Assembly (NCBI GenBank): GCA_029782295.1
Contig: JAKOVB010000067.1
Location: 1-64,000, forward strand
Origin: Pseudomonadota bacterium
GTDB lineage: Bacteria; Pseudomonadota; Gammaproteobacteria; Burkholderiales; Methylophilaceae
Length of the DNA stretch: 64,000 bases
Direction: 5' to 3'
Shown here: one piece after another, positions 33,892 to 43,534 of the stretch
How the letters are laid out: the number at the start of each line of letters is the position of its first letter
How positions within the stretch are numbered: position 1 is the stretch's first letter
The notes under the pieces: model-generated
What the model saw: only the letters and a program-made list of their open reading frames with translations
What the model was told of the DNA's origin: nothing
Databases searched by the model: none
Made by a program: the position numbers and the translations under genes

Positions 33892-35499
33892 ATGACTAAC
33901 AACAAGGAACTTCTGCAGCGCTTGGAAAGCCTGAATGACATCGGGGTGGCGCTATCGGCCGAACGTAACCTCCCCAAGCTGATGGAGCTGATCCTGGATG
34001 GGGCAAGGAAGTTGACCGGGGCTGATGGCGGCACCTTGTACACCGTGACGGAAGATCATCATCTCAAGTTCGAGATCATGCGTACCGAGTCGATGGGATT
34101 TGCCATGGGCGGAACCACGGGGACTGAAATTCCCTTTCCGCCTTTGCCGCTTTACCTGGAGAACGGGCAGCCAAACCGCAACATGGTTGCGGCGTTTGCG
34201 GTGCTCGAAGACAAAATCGTCAATATTGCAGATGCCTATCAGGAGGCTGGATTCGACTTCTCTGGCACACGCAGGTTCGACCAGAGTACGGGATATCACT
34301 CGTCCTCGTTCCTGACTATCCCGATGAAAAATCACGAAAATGAGATCATCGGCGTGCTTCAGCTGATCAATGCGATCGATCCCCACAACGGCAAGATCAT
34401 CCCGTTCTCCAAACAGAACGAGCGGCTGGTGGCTTCCCTCGCTTCACAGGCGGCTGTAGCACTGACCAACCACAACCTCATCGAGGGGTTGAAGCAATTG
34501 TTCGAGTCCTTTATACGCCTGATCGCCAAGGCGATCGACGAGAAATCACCTTATACCGGAGGCCACTGCGAGCGCGTACCTAAACTCACCATGATGATCG
34601 CTGAAGCTGCCAACAAAACGCAGGCGGGCCCGCTGGCCGACTTTCGCATGAGTGAGAAGGAAATGTACGAGCTCAGCGTGGCGGCACTGCTGCATGACTG
34701 CGGCAAGGTCACCACGCCAGAGTATGTGGTAGACAAGAAGACCAAGCTGTCGACGATATTCGATCGTATCACCCTGATCGACCAGCGCTTCGAATTGCTC
34801 AAGGCGCAGGCCGAGGTGGAAATGCTGCGCAAGATGCTGGCTCAACGCGAATCGGTTGAACAACTGGAGCAGGACCTGCGAAGCTTCTGCCAGCAGCTGG
34901 ATGATGACCGTGATTTCCTGCGCATGGCAAACATCGGTGGGGAGTTCATGTCACCGGAACATCAGGAAAGGGTCAGACGCATCGCTGCCTATCCGCTGCA
35001 TGAAAATGGCGAGACCCGCCCGTTTCTGAGTGATGAAGAAGTGTACAACCTGAATATTCCCAAGGGGACGTTGACGAATGAAGAGCGGGTGGTCATCAAC
35101 AACCATATCGTAGTGACGATTAAGATGCTGGAGTCGCTCCCTTATCCTAAGGATCTCAAGCGTGTCCCAGAGTATGCAGGGGGGCACCATGAGCGCATGG
35201 ATGGCAAGGGTTATCCCAGAGGGCTGACCCGAGCGCAGATGTCCATTCCTGCACGCATGATGGGGATTGCCGATATTTTCGAGGCGCTGACGGCACGCGA
35301 TCGTCCGTACAAACCGCCCAAGACGCTGTCGGAATCCCTGCAAATCCTCGGAAAAATGAAGCTGGATAACCATGTGGATCCAGACCTGTTCGACCTGTTC
35401 GTGCGGGAAAAAATCTACTTGCGCTACGCCAATGAATGTCTGCCACGTGAGCAGATCGATACGGTCGATGAGTCGGCCATCCCAGGCTACCAACCCTAG
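33892..35499 (+). CDS. GAF and HD-GYP domain protein (putative c-di-GMP phosphodiesterase)
   Basis: A 535-residue cytoplasmic protein. A GAF domain (~20-200) senses a small ligand. The HD-GYP domain follows: YTGGHCERV, LLHDCGKVTTPEY (HD at ~268), NNHIVVTIKMLESL, and GGHHERMDGKGYPRGL (from ~430). HD-GYP enzymes hydrolyse c-di-GMP to GMP. The HD and HHE-GYP motifs are ~160 residues apart, about 100 more than usual, because of a helical insert (KAQAEVEMLRKMLAQRESV and on). It begins 8 bases after the FHA gene, so kinase, phosphatase, FHA protein and this enzyme form one operon. Confidence 0.9.
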   Translation: MTNNKELLQRLESLNDIGVALSAERNLPKLMELILDGARKLTGADGGTLYTVTEDHHLKFEIMRTESMGFAMGGTTGTEIPFPPLPLYLENGQPNRNMVAAFAVLEDKIVNIADAYQEAGFDFSGTRRFDQSTGYHSSSFLTIPMKNHENEIIGVLQLINAIDPHNGKIIPFSKQNERLVASLASQAAVALTNHNLIEGLKQLFESFIRLIAKAIDEKSPYTGGHCERVPKLTMMIAEAANKTQAGPLADFRMSEKEMYELSVAALLHDCGKVTTPEYVVDKKTKLSTIFDRITLIDQRFELLKAQAEVEMLRKMLAQRESVEQLEQDLRSFCQQLDDDRDFLRMANIGGEFMSPEHQERVRRIAAYPLHENGETRPFLSDEEVYNLNIPKGTLTNEERVVINNHIVVTIKMLESLPYPKDLKRVPEYAGGHHERMDGKGYPRGLTRAQMSIPARMMGIADIFEALTARDRPYKPPKTLSESLQILGKMKLDNHVDPDLFDLFVREKIYLRYANECLPREQIDTVDESAIPGYQP

Positions 35500-35524
35500 C
35501 GATGCCCATCGAGGCATGACGCAT

Positions 35525-36628
35525 CTAGCCCCCGACCTGCTCTTCCTGAATCAACCATTTGCCCCCTGACTTCACCATGCTCAGCGTTTTGCGTCCGCTG
35601 GATTGCAACGTGTCCGAGTGGTAGGTCTGCCTGAAGGCGGCTTTTGCGTGGACAGCATCCGCCATGCTGACTTGGGGAGATTCCACGGTGACCCGGATGG
35701 ATTTCGGCTTGCTGATGCGCTCGCGTCTTTGCGCAGCCCATGCCGAGCGGCTGCCGCCGCCGGGAATCCTGAAGTCAGGTGCGTAAGCAGCCAGGTAGGC
35801 GTTTACATTTTTGGATGACCATGCCGTGCTCCAGGTATGGACGGCCTTGAGGATGGCTTCTTTTTCCACTGGCCCTGGCGCGTGATCGATCGCAGGTGTG
35901 GCCGGTTTTGCCACAGGTGGCGGGGTTCCCGCAGCCGATGCGGCAGGCTTCTCAGGCCGGGATGCCGGGGTGGCAGGGGTGTCCATGGCCATCTCGTCGA
36001 TGTCCACATGTGCCGGCGGCTGGGCCGCCGCTGTGCGGCTCGCTTCAATATCACGGATCAGGCGGAAGTCGGCGTCGGCCCGGGGGATGGTCTTGCGCCC
36101 GGCCACCTGGTTTGCCATCTTTCCGTAGTTCTCGCACAACTCCCGGATGCGTTCAGGGGCGGCTTTGCTGTTCCCGCCCAGGGTGCTGTCATATGCCTGG
36201 GCGCTCAGCTTGGCATATACATCGTTCAGGTTGGCCTGCAGGGTCGCATAGGTCTGGTCGATATGCATGGCCCGTTCCAGGGTGTCGCGCGCCGCCTCGT
36301 ACTTCCCTTGGGCAACATAGAGCGCGGCAAGGTTGTTGTAGGGTTCGGGCAGGGAAGGGTAATCCAGTGTCAGCTTGGTGAAGATCCTGATCGCCTCGTC
36401 GGTTTTCTTCTGCTCGGCCAGGATCACGCCCTTCAGGAAGCGTGCCTGGGTCACGTTGCGCCCCCAACTGTCCTTGGGCAGGGCGGCAAGGTACTGGTCC
36501 AATTCCGCCAGTGCCTGACCTGGCTTGCCTTTCTTATGGAGCTGGATGATCTCGTTAAGCGTTGCACCACTGGCACAAACGCTGGTAAGAAGCAGGACAA
36601 AAAGGGCAAGCAGGCGGGGGGTGGACAT
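35525..36628 (-). CDS. Secreted TPR-repeat protein with SnoaL/NTF2-like C-terminal domain
   Basis: A 367-residue protein with a signal peptide (LLALFVLLLTSVCASG). TPR repeats occupy ~25-145 (KGVILAEQKKTDEAIRIFTK, NNLAALYVAQGKYEAARDTL). A Pro/Ala-rich linker (~210-250) leads to a C-terminal NTF2-like domain: VHTWSTAWSSKNVNAYLAAY, and KSGGKWLIQEEQ at the end. It is probably periplasmic. The function is unknown. It begins one base after the ferredoxin gene stop and converges with the HD-GYP gene. Confidence 0.75.
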   Translation of the reverse strand: MSTPRLLALFVLLLTSVCASGATLNEIIQLHKKGKPGQALAELDQYLAALPKDSWGRNVTQARFLKGVILAEQKKTDEAIRIFTKLTLDYPSLPEPYNNLAALYVAQGKYEAARDTLERAMHIDQTYATLQANLNDVYAKLSAQAYDSTLGGNSKAAPERIRELCENYGKMANQVAGRKTIPRADADFRLIRDIEASRTAAAQPPAHVDIDEMAMDTPATPASRPEKPAASAAGTPPPVAKPATPAIDHAPGPVEKEAILKAVHTWSTAWSSKNVNAYLAAYAPDFRIPGGGSRSAWAAQRRERISKPKSIRVTVESPQVSMADAVHAKAAFRQTYHSDTLQSSGRKTLSMVKSGGKWLIQEEQVGG

Positions 36629-36629
36629 C

Positions 36630-36923
36630 TCAGGGGGACTCCGGACTGGCGGGCTCGGTCAGGCAGAAGCGCTCGATAGCCTGAAACAGGCGCTGATCTT
36701 GATCAGGAGTCAGGTGACTGAGAAGCGGCCCGCCGGGCACCAGCTTGAGGTTCGGACCTTCCGTGCACTGGCCCAGGCAGCCTCCGCGCTCGAGTTGGAT
36801 GTTCAGTTGGCGCGTCGCGATGTACTGTTCCAGTCGCGAGGCCAATGTTTCGCTGCCACTGGTCGCGCAGGAGGGTTGGGAGGGGTTGGCGCGATGGTTG
36901 GTGCAGATGAGAATCTTTTTCAT
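36630..36923 (-). CDS. Thioredoxin-like [2Fe-2S] ferredoxin
   Basis: A 97-residue protein starting MKKILICTNHRANPSQPSCA. Four cysteines (CTNHRANPSQPSC and GGCLGQCTEGPN) are in the arrangement of thioredoxin-fold 2Fe-2S ferredoxins. It may carry electrons; the partner is unknown. ATG 36923 is preferred to ATG 36947 because the family begins with MKK-type sequence. It is downstream of glmM on the same strand (24-base gap). Confidence 0.82.
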   Translation of the reverse strand: MKKILICTNHRANPSQPSCATSGSETLASRLEQYIATRQLNIQLERGGCLGQCTEGPNLKLVPGGPLLSHLTPDQDQRLFQAIERFCLTEPASPESP

Positions 36924-36947
36924 GGATATGTTCTCCGCACCGTGCAT

Positions 36948-38309
36948 TCAGCTTGCCGCGGCTTCCCTGACCGTGTTGGCGATCTGCTGAGCCAGGGACT
37001 CCACCAGTGACCGGTCACGGCCTTCCACCATCACCCTGACCTTGGGCTCGGTGCCGGAGGGGCGGAGGAGCACGCGCCCGGCATCGCCCAGCGCGGATTC
37101 CGCAGACTGTACCGACTGTCGTACGGTGGGCTTGTCCTCGAGTTGGAGGCCCTTGGCGACCGGCACATTGATCAGGACTTGCGGGTACATGGTCAGCGAT
37201 GCCAGATGCGATTCGAGCGGTTCGCCGCTTTCACGAATGGCGTGCAGCACCTGCAGTGCGGCAATGATGCCATCCCCGCTGCTATGCTTGTCGAGGCACA
37301 GAATGTGGCCGGAGTTCTCCCCGCCCAGCAACCAGCGGTGCTCATTCAACAATTGCAGCACGTAACGGTCCCCAACCCGGGCACGAACGAAGGGAATGCC
37401 CAGTTTTTCAAGGGCATGTTGGAAGCCGAGGTTGCTCATCAGCGTGCCGACCACGCCGCCCTGCAACTGGTTGTGCCTGTGGCGATGCGCGGCAATGACA
37501 TACAACAACTGGTCGCCATCGACCAGATTCCCCTGGCGGTCGACCATGACCACACGGTCACCGTCGCCATCGAATGCAATGCCGAGATCGGCTTGCTGGT
37601 GCACGACTTCCTGCTGCAAGTTGCCTGGATGCGTAGAGCCGCAATCGTGATTGATGTTGAGGCCGTCCGGTTGCTTGCCGATGGCGATGACTTCGGCGCC
37701 CAGCTCATGGAATACGTCCGGCGCCACGTGATAGGTGGCGCCATGTGCGCAGTCGAGCACGATCTTCAGTCCACGCAGGTCGAGCGCGTTGGGGAAGGTG
37801 CTCTTGCAGAATTCGATGTAGCGGCCGGCGGCATCGTTGATGCGTCTGGCCTTGCCCAGCTTTGCGGAAGGCATGACCTGCATGGGCTGGTCAAGCTCGA
37901 CTTCGATCGCCCGTTCGATGGCATCCTCGAGCTTGGTGCCTTCCGCAGAGAAGAACTTGATGCCGTTGTCCTCGAACGGGTTATGCGAGGCTGAAATCAC
38001 GATTCCGGCCTGCGCCCGCAGTGCGCGGGTCAGGTAGGCAACGGCTGGAGTGGGCATTGGGCCGGTCAGCAGCACGTCGACCCCGGCGGCGGAAAGGCCT
38101 GCCTGTAGTGCTGATTCCAGCATGTAGCCGGAAATGCGTGTGTCCTTGCCGATCAGGACGCTCGGGTGAGCGCCTGCAGCAAGCTGGCTGTCGATGCCAG
38201 TCAGTACGCGGCCGGCGGCATAGCCCAGGCGCATGACGAAATCAGGTGTGATCGGTGTCACGCCCACCCTGCCGCGAATGCCATCGGTACCGAAATATTT
38301 TCTGCTCAT
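36948..38309 (-). CDS. glmM: Phosphoglucosamine mutase
   Basis: A 453-residue cytoplasmic enzyme converting glucosamine-6-phosphate to glucosamine-1-phosphate for UDP-GlcNAc, needed for peptidoglycan and LPS. It shows [14 protein letters not shown], the phosphoserine loop [20 protein letters not shown], the metal loop [14 protein letters not shown], the sugar-binding GGENSGHI and the phosphate-binding [15 protein letters not shown] 38309 shares its A with the folP stop codon (TGATG), so the two are translationally coupled. Confidence 0.96.
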   Translation of the reverse strand: MSRKYFGTDGIRGRVGVTPITPDFVMRLGYAAGRVLTGIDSQLAAGAHPSVLIGKDTRISGYMLESALQAGLSAAGVDVLLTGPMPTPAVAYLTRALRAQAGIVISASHNPFEDNGIKFFSAEGTKLEDAIERAIEVELDQPMQVMPSAKLGKARRINDAAGRYIEFCKSTFPNALDLRGLKIVLDCAHGATYHVAPDVFHELGAEVIAIGKQPDGLNINHDCGSTHPGNLQQEVVHQQADLGIAFDGDGDRVVMVDRQGNLVDGDQLLYVIAAHRHRHNQLQGGVVGTLMSNLGFQHALEKLGIPFVRARVGDRYVLQLLNEHRWLLGGENSGHILCLDKHSSGDGIIAALQVLHAIRESGEPLESHLASLTMYPQVLINVPVAKGLQLEDKPTVRQSVQSAESALGDAGRVLLRPSGTEPKVRVMVEGRDRSLVESLAQQIANTVREAAAS

Positions 38310-39133
38310 CAATTTTCCACTGCAGTCACGATTTTGAGTGCATCGACTGTTGCCTTGACGTCATGCACACGGATGATTCTAGCGCCTTTCATGGCAGCGA
38401 TCACTGCGGCGGCGATACTCGAATGCAGTCTGGCATCGACGTCATTGCCGGTGACCTGGCCGAGTACGGATTTCCGGGACAATCCGGCGAGGACGGGCTG
38501 CCCGATGGCGCACAATTGCTGAAGCTCCCGAAGTAGCTTGAGGTTGTGGGCGCTGCGTTTGCCGAAGCCGAACCCCGGGTCCAGCATGATCCGGTTGCGC
38601 GGAATGCCTGCCTGCTCGGCGGTGGTCATGCGTGCTTTCAGAAAGTCGATGACCTCGGCCACGACATTCTGGTATTGGGGGTCCAGTTGCATGGTCTGAG
38701 GCCTCCCCTGGCTGTGCATCAGGCAAACTCCGGCATCGGTTGCCGCAACGGTTTCCAATGCGCCTGGTTCCTGCAGCGCAAATACATCGTTGACGATGGA
38801 GGCGCCAGCTGCAACCGCTGCCTTCATGACCTCGGGCTTGTAGGTGTCAATGGAAATGGGGACTTCGATTTGCGCGGCTAGTCCTTCGATGACGGGAATG
38901 ACACGCTTCAGTTCCTCACTCAGTGGCACCGGGTCGGCCCCTGGCCGGGTGGACTCTCCGCCAATGTCGAGGATGCCGGCGCCTTGAGCAATCAGATCCA
39001 GGCCATGACGAATGGCAAGATCCGTGGCTGCGTACTTCCCGCCGTCGGAAAAAGAATCCGGGGTGACGTTGACGATGCCCATGACAATCGGGCGGGTGAG
39101 GTCAAGTTGGAATTTGCCGCAGGTGAATTGCAT
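38309..39133 (-). CDS. folP: Dihydropteroate synthase
   Basis: A 274-residue enzyme of folate synthesis and the sulfonamide target. Signatures are [17 protein letters not shown] near the N-terminus, [32 protein letters not shown] and the C-terminal [14 protein letters not shown]. Conserved order ftsH-folP-glmM. The 67-base gap to ftsH contains a run of nine G (39158-39166). Confidence 0.96.
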   Translation of the reverse strand: MQFTCGKFQLDLTRPIVMGIVNVTPDSFSDGGKYAATDLAIRHGLDLIAQGAGILDIGGESTRPGADPVPLSEELKRVIPVIEGLAAQIEVPISIDTYKPEVMKAAVAAGASIVNDVFALQEPGALETVAATDAGVCLMHSQGRPQTMQLDPQYQNVVAEVIDFLKARMTTAEQAGIPRNRIMLDPGFGFGKRSAHNLKLLRELQQLCAIGQPVLAGLSRKSVLGQVTGNDVDARLHSSIAAAVIAAMKGARIIRVHDVKATVDALKIVTAVEN

Positions 39134-39200
39134 ACAGGTGACGTCAGCGACTCACGCGGGGGGGGGCCGGTGCTGGCGAGCCCCCGCGCGAAGAAATCGA

Positions 39201-41090
39201 TCAGGCCTCTTGCGCCGGGCGCGTGGTCGGCGCAGCGGCCGAGGGGCCGCTGTCCTTGGGAGCGTTCGGCTTGCTCTGGCTGGGCTTGGGCGGGCGAGGT
39301 GGATTGCCGGCCATGATGTCGTCGATCTGCTCCGCATCGATGGTTTCCCATTCCAGCAGGGCGGCTGTCATCGCTTCGACCTTGTCGCGGTTGTCTTCCA
39401 GCAGCTTGCGCGCCAGACCGTACTGCTCGTCGATGATGCGGCGGATCTCCGCATCGACCTTGCGCATGGTTTCTTCCGACAGGTTCTTGTGCGTCGTGAC
39501 AGAGCGACCGAGGAAGACCTCGCCTTCGTTCTCGCCGTAAACCATGGGTCCCAGCGCGTCTGACATGCCGTAGCGGGTGACCATGTCGCGGGCCAGTTGC
39601 GTGGCGCGCTCGAAGTCGTTGGAAGCTCCGGTGGTCATCTGGTTCATGAAGAGCTCTTCGGCGATCCGGCCGCCGAACATGATGGCGATGCGGTTCATCA
39701 GGAATTCACGGTCGTAGGCGTAGCGGTCTTCTTCCGGCAATTGCATGGTCACGCCCAATGCGCGGCCGCGCGGGATGATGGTGACCTTGTGTACCGGGTC
39801 AGCCTTGGGCAGCAGCTTGGCGACGACGGCGTGGCCCGATTCGTGATACGCGGTATTGCGCTTTTCTTCTTCGCTCATCACCATGCTGCGGCGCTCGGCG
39901 CCCATCATAATCTTGTCCTTGGCGCGTTCGAAGTCGTCCATGTCGACCAGACGCTTGTTGCCACGCGCGGCGAACAATGCTGCTTCGTTCACCAGGTTGG
40001 CGAGATCGGCACCCGAGAATCCAGGCGTGCCTCGGGCGATGATGTCGGCCTGAACGTCCGGCGCGATCGGCACCTTGCGCATATGCACCATGAGAATCTG
40101 TTCGCGGCCGCGAATGTCCGGTAGCGGTACCACGACCTGACGGTCGAAGCGACCGGGGCGCAAGAGGGCCGGATCGAGAACGTCGGGGCGGTTGGTCGCA
40201 GCGATCACGATCACGCCCATGTTGCCTTCGAAGCCGTCCATCTCGACCAGTAGCTGGTTGAGGGTCTGTTCGCGCTCGTCGTTGCCGCCGCCCAGGCCGG
40301 CACCACGCTGGCGACCGACCGCGTCGATTTCGTCGATGAAAATAATGCAGGGTGAATTTTTCTTGGCCTGCTCGAACATGTCGCGCACACGGGCCGCGCC
40401 AACGCCGACGAACATTTCGACAAAATCTGAACCGGAAATGCTGAAGAACGGCACCTTGGCCTCGCCAGCAATGGCCTTGGCGAGCAGGGTTTTGCCTGTG
40501 CCGGGGTTGCCGACCATGAGAACGCCACGGGGAATGCGGCCACCCAGTTTCTGGAACTTGGACGGATCGCGCAGAAACTCGACCAGTTCGCCCACTTCTT
40601 CCTTGGCCTCGTCGCAGCCTGCGACGTCCGCAAAGGTCACCTGATTGTTGTTTTCATCCAGCATGCGCGCCTTGCTCTTGCCGAACGAGAACGCGCCACC
40701 CTTGCCGCCGCCCTGCATCTGGCGCATGAAGAAAATCCAGACCCCGATGAGCAGCAGCATCGGTCCCCAGGAAACGAGGATGTTCATCAGCAACGAGGGT
40801 TCTTCGTCAGGTTTGGCCTCGACGATGACACCATTTTTCAGCAGATCGGATACCAGCCATGGATCGGAGGGCGAGTAGGTCGTGAAACGTTTGCCGTCCT
40901 TGGTGACGCCACGCAGCACGCGGCCGTCGATGGTGACCTTGTCGACCCGCCCCTGTTTGACTTCAGAGATAAATTGGGAATACACCACCTGGCTTTCGCC
41001 GGCCTGCTTGACGGCAAATTGGTTGAAGACCGTCATCAGCACTAGGGCGACGATCAGCCAGATGGCAATGTTCTTCACGATGTTGTTCAA
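39201..41090 (-). CDS. ftsH: ATP-dependent zinc metalloprotease FtsH
   Basis: A 629-residue membrane protease that degrades misfolded and short-lived proteins. Two membrane helices (~5-25 and ~100-120) flank a periplasmic domain. The AAA domain has [13 protein letters not shown] (Walker A), [18 protein letters not shown] (Walker B) and [20 protein letters not shown] (second region of homology). The zinc site is HESGH with a downstream Glu. It starts at TTG 41090 with GGGA upstream, an unusual start for so conserved a gene. It follows rlmE, the normal order. Confidence 0.97.
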   Translation of the reverse strand: MNNIVKNIAIWLIVALVLMTVFNQFAVKQAGESQVVYSQFISEVKQGRVDKVTIDGRVLRGVTKDGKRFTTYSPSDPWLVSDLLKNGVIVEAKPDEEPSLLMNILVSWGPMLLLIGVWIFFMRQMQGGGKGGAFSFGKSKARMLDENNNQVTFADVAGCDEAKEEVGELVEFLRDPSKFQKLGGRIPRGVLMVGNPGTGKTLLAKAIAGEAKVPFFSISGSDFVEMFVGVGAARVRDMFEQAKKNSPCIIFIDEIDAVGRQRGAGLGGGNDEREQTLNQLLVEMDGFEGNMGVIVIAATNRPDVLDPALLRPGRFDRQVVVPLPDIRGREQILMVHMRKVPIAPDVQADIIARGTPGFSGADLANLVNEAALFAARGNKRLVDMDDFERAKDKIMMGAERRSMVMSEEEKRNTAYHESGHAVVAKLLPKADPVHKVTIIPRGRALGVTMQLPEEDRYAYDREFLMNRIAIMFGGRIAEELFMNQMTTGASNDFERATQLARDMVTRYGMSDALGPMVYGENEGEVFLGRSVTTHKNLSEETMRKVDAEIRRIIDEQYGLARKLLEDNRDKVEAMTAALLEWETIDAEQIDDIMAGNPPRPPKPSQSKPNAPKDSGPSAAAPTTRPAQEA

Positions 41091-41155
41091 GGTCCCGTTC
41101 CTTGTATATGGTGGGCAAACGAATAGTGCATTCTAAACCGATTTTGCTGCGTGTT

Positions 41156-41776
41156 TCAGTTCTTGCGCCTGAGACCCAGCAGGTAAACCTCGCTACTACG
41201 GTCGCGGGACGCCTTGGGCTTGCGTGTGACCACGGTCTGGAACTCTTCCCGCATGGCCCGCACAATGTCATCGAATCCTTCGCCGATAAACACTTTGGCA
41301 AGAAAGTTGCCGTTTGGTTTCAACCATTGCCGGCTGAAATCCAGAGCCAGTTCGACCAGATAAGCCATGCGTGCCTGATCGGTACTTCCGATACCACTTA
41401 TATTGGGGGCCATGTCCGAAATCACAAGGTCAACCGGTTGGTCGCCCAGCATTTTCTCAAACTGCCTGAGCACGGCTTCGTCGGTGAAATCCCCTTGCAG
41501 AAACTGGACGCCGGGGAGCGGCTGCATTTCCAGCAGGTCCAGGGCGAACACCCGTCCATTGCCCTTGAGCCGCTCCATGGCGACCTGCGACCAGCTTCCT
41601 GGCGTCGCGCCGAGGTCGACGATGGTCATGCCGGGCTTGATCAGCTTGTCCTTGTCGTCGATTTCCATCAATTTGTAGGCGGCGCGCGCACGATAGCCTT
41701 CCTTGTTGGCACGTTTGACGAACTCGTCGTTAACGTGCTCCTGCATCCAGGCTTTGCTTGTGCGCGTTCGTTTCAT
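41156..41776 (-). CDS. rlmE: 23S rRNA (uridine-2552 2'-O) methyltransferase
   Basis: A 206-residue RrmJ/FtsJ-type enzyme that methylates U2552 of 23S rRNA in the assembled large subunit. Seen are [20 protein letters not shown], the SAM loop [27 protein letters not shown] and [12 protein letters not shown], containing the K-D-K-E catalytic set. An extended -10 promoter lies 62-70 bases upstream. Its usual divergent neighbour yhbY is now 8.4 kb away. Confidence 0.95.
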   Translation of the reverse strand: MKRTRTSKAWMQEHVNDEFVKRANKEGYRARAAYKLMEIDDKDKLIKPGMTIVDLGATPGSWSQVAMERLKGNGRVFALDLLEMQPLPGVQFLQGDFTDEAVLRQFEKMLGDQPVDLVISDMAPNISGIGSTDQARMAYLVELALDFSRQWLKPNGNFLAKVFIGEGFDDIVRAMREEFQTVVTRKPKASRDRSSEVYLLGLRRKN

Positions 41777-41837
41777 GGGGGGTGGGTTTCTTCCGGTGCA
41801 TCCAGATGGGAATTTAGGTATACTGGAAATTCATTAA

Positions 41838-41846
41838 ATTATACCA
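41838..41846 (-). promoter_or_regulatory. Extended -10 promoter of rlmE
   Basis: On the minus strand TGGTATAAT gives a perfect -10 hexamer with the TGn extension; no good -35 box is present, as is common for extended -10 promoters. The yhbY promoter at 50216-50224 carries the same TGGTATAAT, as expected for a once-shared divergent region. Confidence 0.6.
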
Positions 41847-41884
41847 CAACCGCGTTCTGCCCCTTTATCAGATGTGCCGTAAAA

Positions 41885-41905
41885 CCCCTGGCTTTAGCCA
41901 TGGGG
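41885..41905 (+). repeat. Hairpin resembling the right end of an IS200/IS605-family element
   Basis: CCCCTGGCT, TT, AGCCATGGGG forms a 9-bp stem with one bulged T, followed by AGGATGTCAA. This arrangement is like the 3'-end hairpin of IS200/IS605 (tnpB-bearing) elements. No transposase remains nearby, so it would be a remnant. Identification rests on pattern resemblance only. Confidence 0.35.
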
Positions 41906-41996
41906 AGGATGTCAAGTGCAACTTCAGCGAAGGCTGCAGCAGTTGTCAGCAGTCTTTCATGCAGCATAGCGATATTGTATACATGCGCCTCTCCAG

Positions 41997-42158
41997 ATGC
42001 AGCGACCTGATCGGGAGCTGAAGGATTTATTGCGATATCGGGTTCCGAGCGCGGATTTGCCCGATCGGTTTTTCATGATGAATGAATTACCGCGCAGCGC
42101 TTGGCAAAGCTGCTGTGGTGGGAGGTCAGGCAGATTCTTGCAGGATGTATTTGAATGA
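41997..42158 (+). CDS. Possible small protein (53 aa)
   Basis: ATG 41997 opens MQRPDRELKDLLRYRVPSAD and the frame ends at TGA 42156-42158, which overlaps the ATG of the MelB-like gene (ATGA). The overlap suggests real coupling. However, there is no clear ribosome-binding site and no family was recognised. It could also be a decayed gene end. Confidence 0.3.
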   Translation: MQRPDRELKDLLRYRVPSADLPDRFFMMNELPRSAWQSCCGGRSGRFLQDVFE

Positions 42159-43534
42159 CGCAACAGATACAACATTTAAGATGGAGAACCAAGCTTATAT
42201 TTGCAGCCGGTAATGTCGGGTTGCAATTGATGGTTGCTGCTACCAGTTTTTTTCTTCTGATCTTCTATACCGATGTTGCCCTGGTTCCCCCCGCCCTCGC
42301 CGGAACAGCTTTGTTGGTGGGCAAGTTATGGGATGTGGTGAACGATCCCCTGTTCGGTTGGATGTGCGACCGGACGAATTCACGTTTCGGTCGACGTCGG
42401 ATCTATCTCATGTTTTGTGCCGCACCTTTTGCAATTTCCGCGGCTTCGCTCTGGATGATGCCCGTGGGCCTTTCTCCAACTGCGGCATTTATCTGGATTC
42501 TGGTGAGCTACACCATTTACGACACCCTGTTCACGCTGATTTCGATGCCGTATTCGGCTTTGGCGGCAGATCTGACCTCCGATTATGACGAGCGTACCAG
42601 TTTGATCGCCGTTTCGTCGGCGGGGGCGCTTGTTGGGTATGTGCTGGGGAGCGTGATCATGCCGATCCTGGTCAAGGCGGCGCCGGACGCGCACACGGGC
42701 TACGCTTTTGCCGGTGGGGTGCTCGGATTGCTGGCTGGTCTCTCGGTGGGGCTGGTGGCCTGGCGGATTAGTGAGCCCCAGAGCCACGCTAGGCCGGAAG
42801 GCCCATCCGATACGCTGCTGTCGGCCATGAAATCCACGTTGAAAACCCGTCCTTTTGTGGTGCTCAGTATTGCATTGTCGATGGTGCGGTTGGGATTGAC
42901 CCTGCTGCAGACCGCTCTAGTCTTTTTCGTAATTTACCGTTTGCAAATCGGGAAGGATGGGATGTCTCTGCTGATGGGGGTGCTGCTGGCTACCGTAGCA
43001 CTCACGATACCGTTCTGGAAATGGCTATGCACTCTTTGGAGCAAAAATGGCGCATATGCGGTTGGCATAATGCTGGCCCTGATTTCAATGCTGCTGACGT
43101 TTCTGCTGGAGCCTGGGCAGAAAAACGCGATGCTTGGCATCATGGTCCTGATGGGGATGGGAATGGGGGCGCATTGGGTCGCGCCTTACGCCATGTTGCC
43201 GGATGTCGTGGACTATGCCGAGGCCCATTCTGGCAAGCGGCGCACCGGCGTCTATTTTGGCGTCTACGGTTTGTTGGACAAGCTGAGTCGCACATTGGGC
43301 TCTGTGGCTGTCGGCTGGTGGCTGGACTGGTTCGGGTATGTCCCCAACGCGGTGCAGAGCGAGCATGCCAGCCTTGGGATCCGGCTGATCACCGGTCCGC
43401 TTCCGGCGCTGATGTTATTCATCGCTCTACCGTTTCTGGTAGCTTATCCGCTGACGCGTGCCGAACATTTGCGGATCAAGGTGCGTCTCGAATCCCATCG
43501 AGTCGCACCGACTTCGCTCATGACCCGTTTCTAG
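42155..43534 (+). CDS. MelB-like (GPH family) sugar:cation symporter
   Basis: A 459-residue inner-membrane carrier with about twelve helices. The GPH family pattern is clear: WDVVNDPLFGWMCDRTNSRFGRRR between helices 2 and 3 (split here as WDVVNDPLFGWM and SRFGRRR), TLISMPYSALAADLTSDYDE, and YAEAHSGKRRTGVYFGVYGL. Members import melibiose, glucuronides or other solutes with H+ or Na+; homologues near lipid genes also exist. The substrate here is unknown. Its last 17 bases overlap the convergent MMPL gene. Confidence 0.82.
   Translation: MTQQIQHLRWRTKLIFAAGNVGLQLMVAATSFFLLIFYTDVALVPPALAGTALLVGKLWDVVNDPLFGWMCDRTNSRFGRRRIYLMFCAAPFAISAASLWMMPVGLSPTAAFIWILVSYTIYDTLFTLISMPYSALAADLTSDYDERTSLIAVSSAGALVGYVLGSVIMPILVKAAPDAHTGYAFAGGVLGLLAGLSVGLVAWRISEPQSHARPEGPSDTLLSAMKSTLKTRPFVVLSIALSMVRLGLTLLQTALVFFVIYRLQIGKDGMSLLMGVLLATVALTIPFWKWLCTLWSKNGAYAVGIMLALISMLLTFLLEPGQKNAMLGIMVLMGMGMGAHWVAPYAMLPDVVDYAEAHSGKRRTGVYFGVYGLLDKLSRTLGSVAVGWWLDWFGYVPNAVQSEHASLGIRLITGPLPALMLFIALPFLVAYPLTRAEHLRIKVRLESHRVAPTSLMTRF

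Larger units (their letters stand above)
41777..42154. other. 378-base spacer holding the rlmE promoter, an IS-like hairpin and a possible small ORF
   Basis: This is the left junction of the 8.4-kb insert that separates rlmE from yhbY. From left to right it holds the extended -10 promoter of rlmE (41838-41846), a GC-rich hairpin (41885-41905) and a 53-codon reading frame (41997-42158) that ends in an ATGA overlap with the MelB-like gene. No other gene is seen. Confidence 0.6.

Noticed and set aside
29709..35499. Type VI secretion locus suggested by kinase, PP2C and FHA genes
   Set aside because: No tss genes (sheath, baseplate, ClpV, Hcp, VgrG) are present in the window; the operon instead ends with an HD-GYP protein.
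35837..36679. 280-codon open frame opposite the TPR gene
   Set aside because: Low-complexity Arg/Gly-rich product; the minus-strand gene has a signal peptide, TPRs and an NTF2-like domain.
41957..42175. 72-codon minus-strand frame upstream of the MelB-like gene
   Set aside because: Overlaps the carrier start, cysteine/arginine-rich and unlike a real protein.
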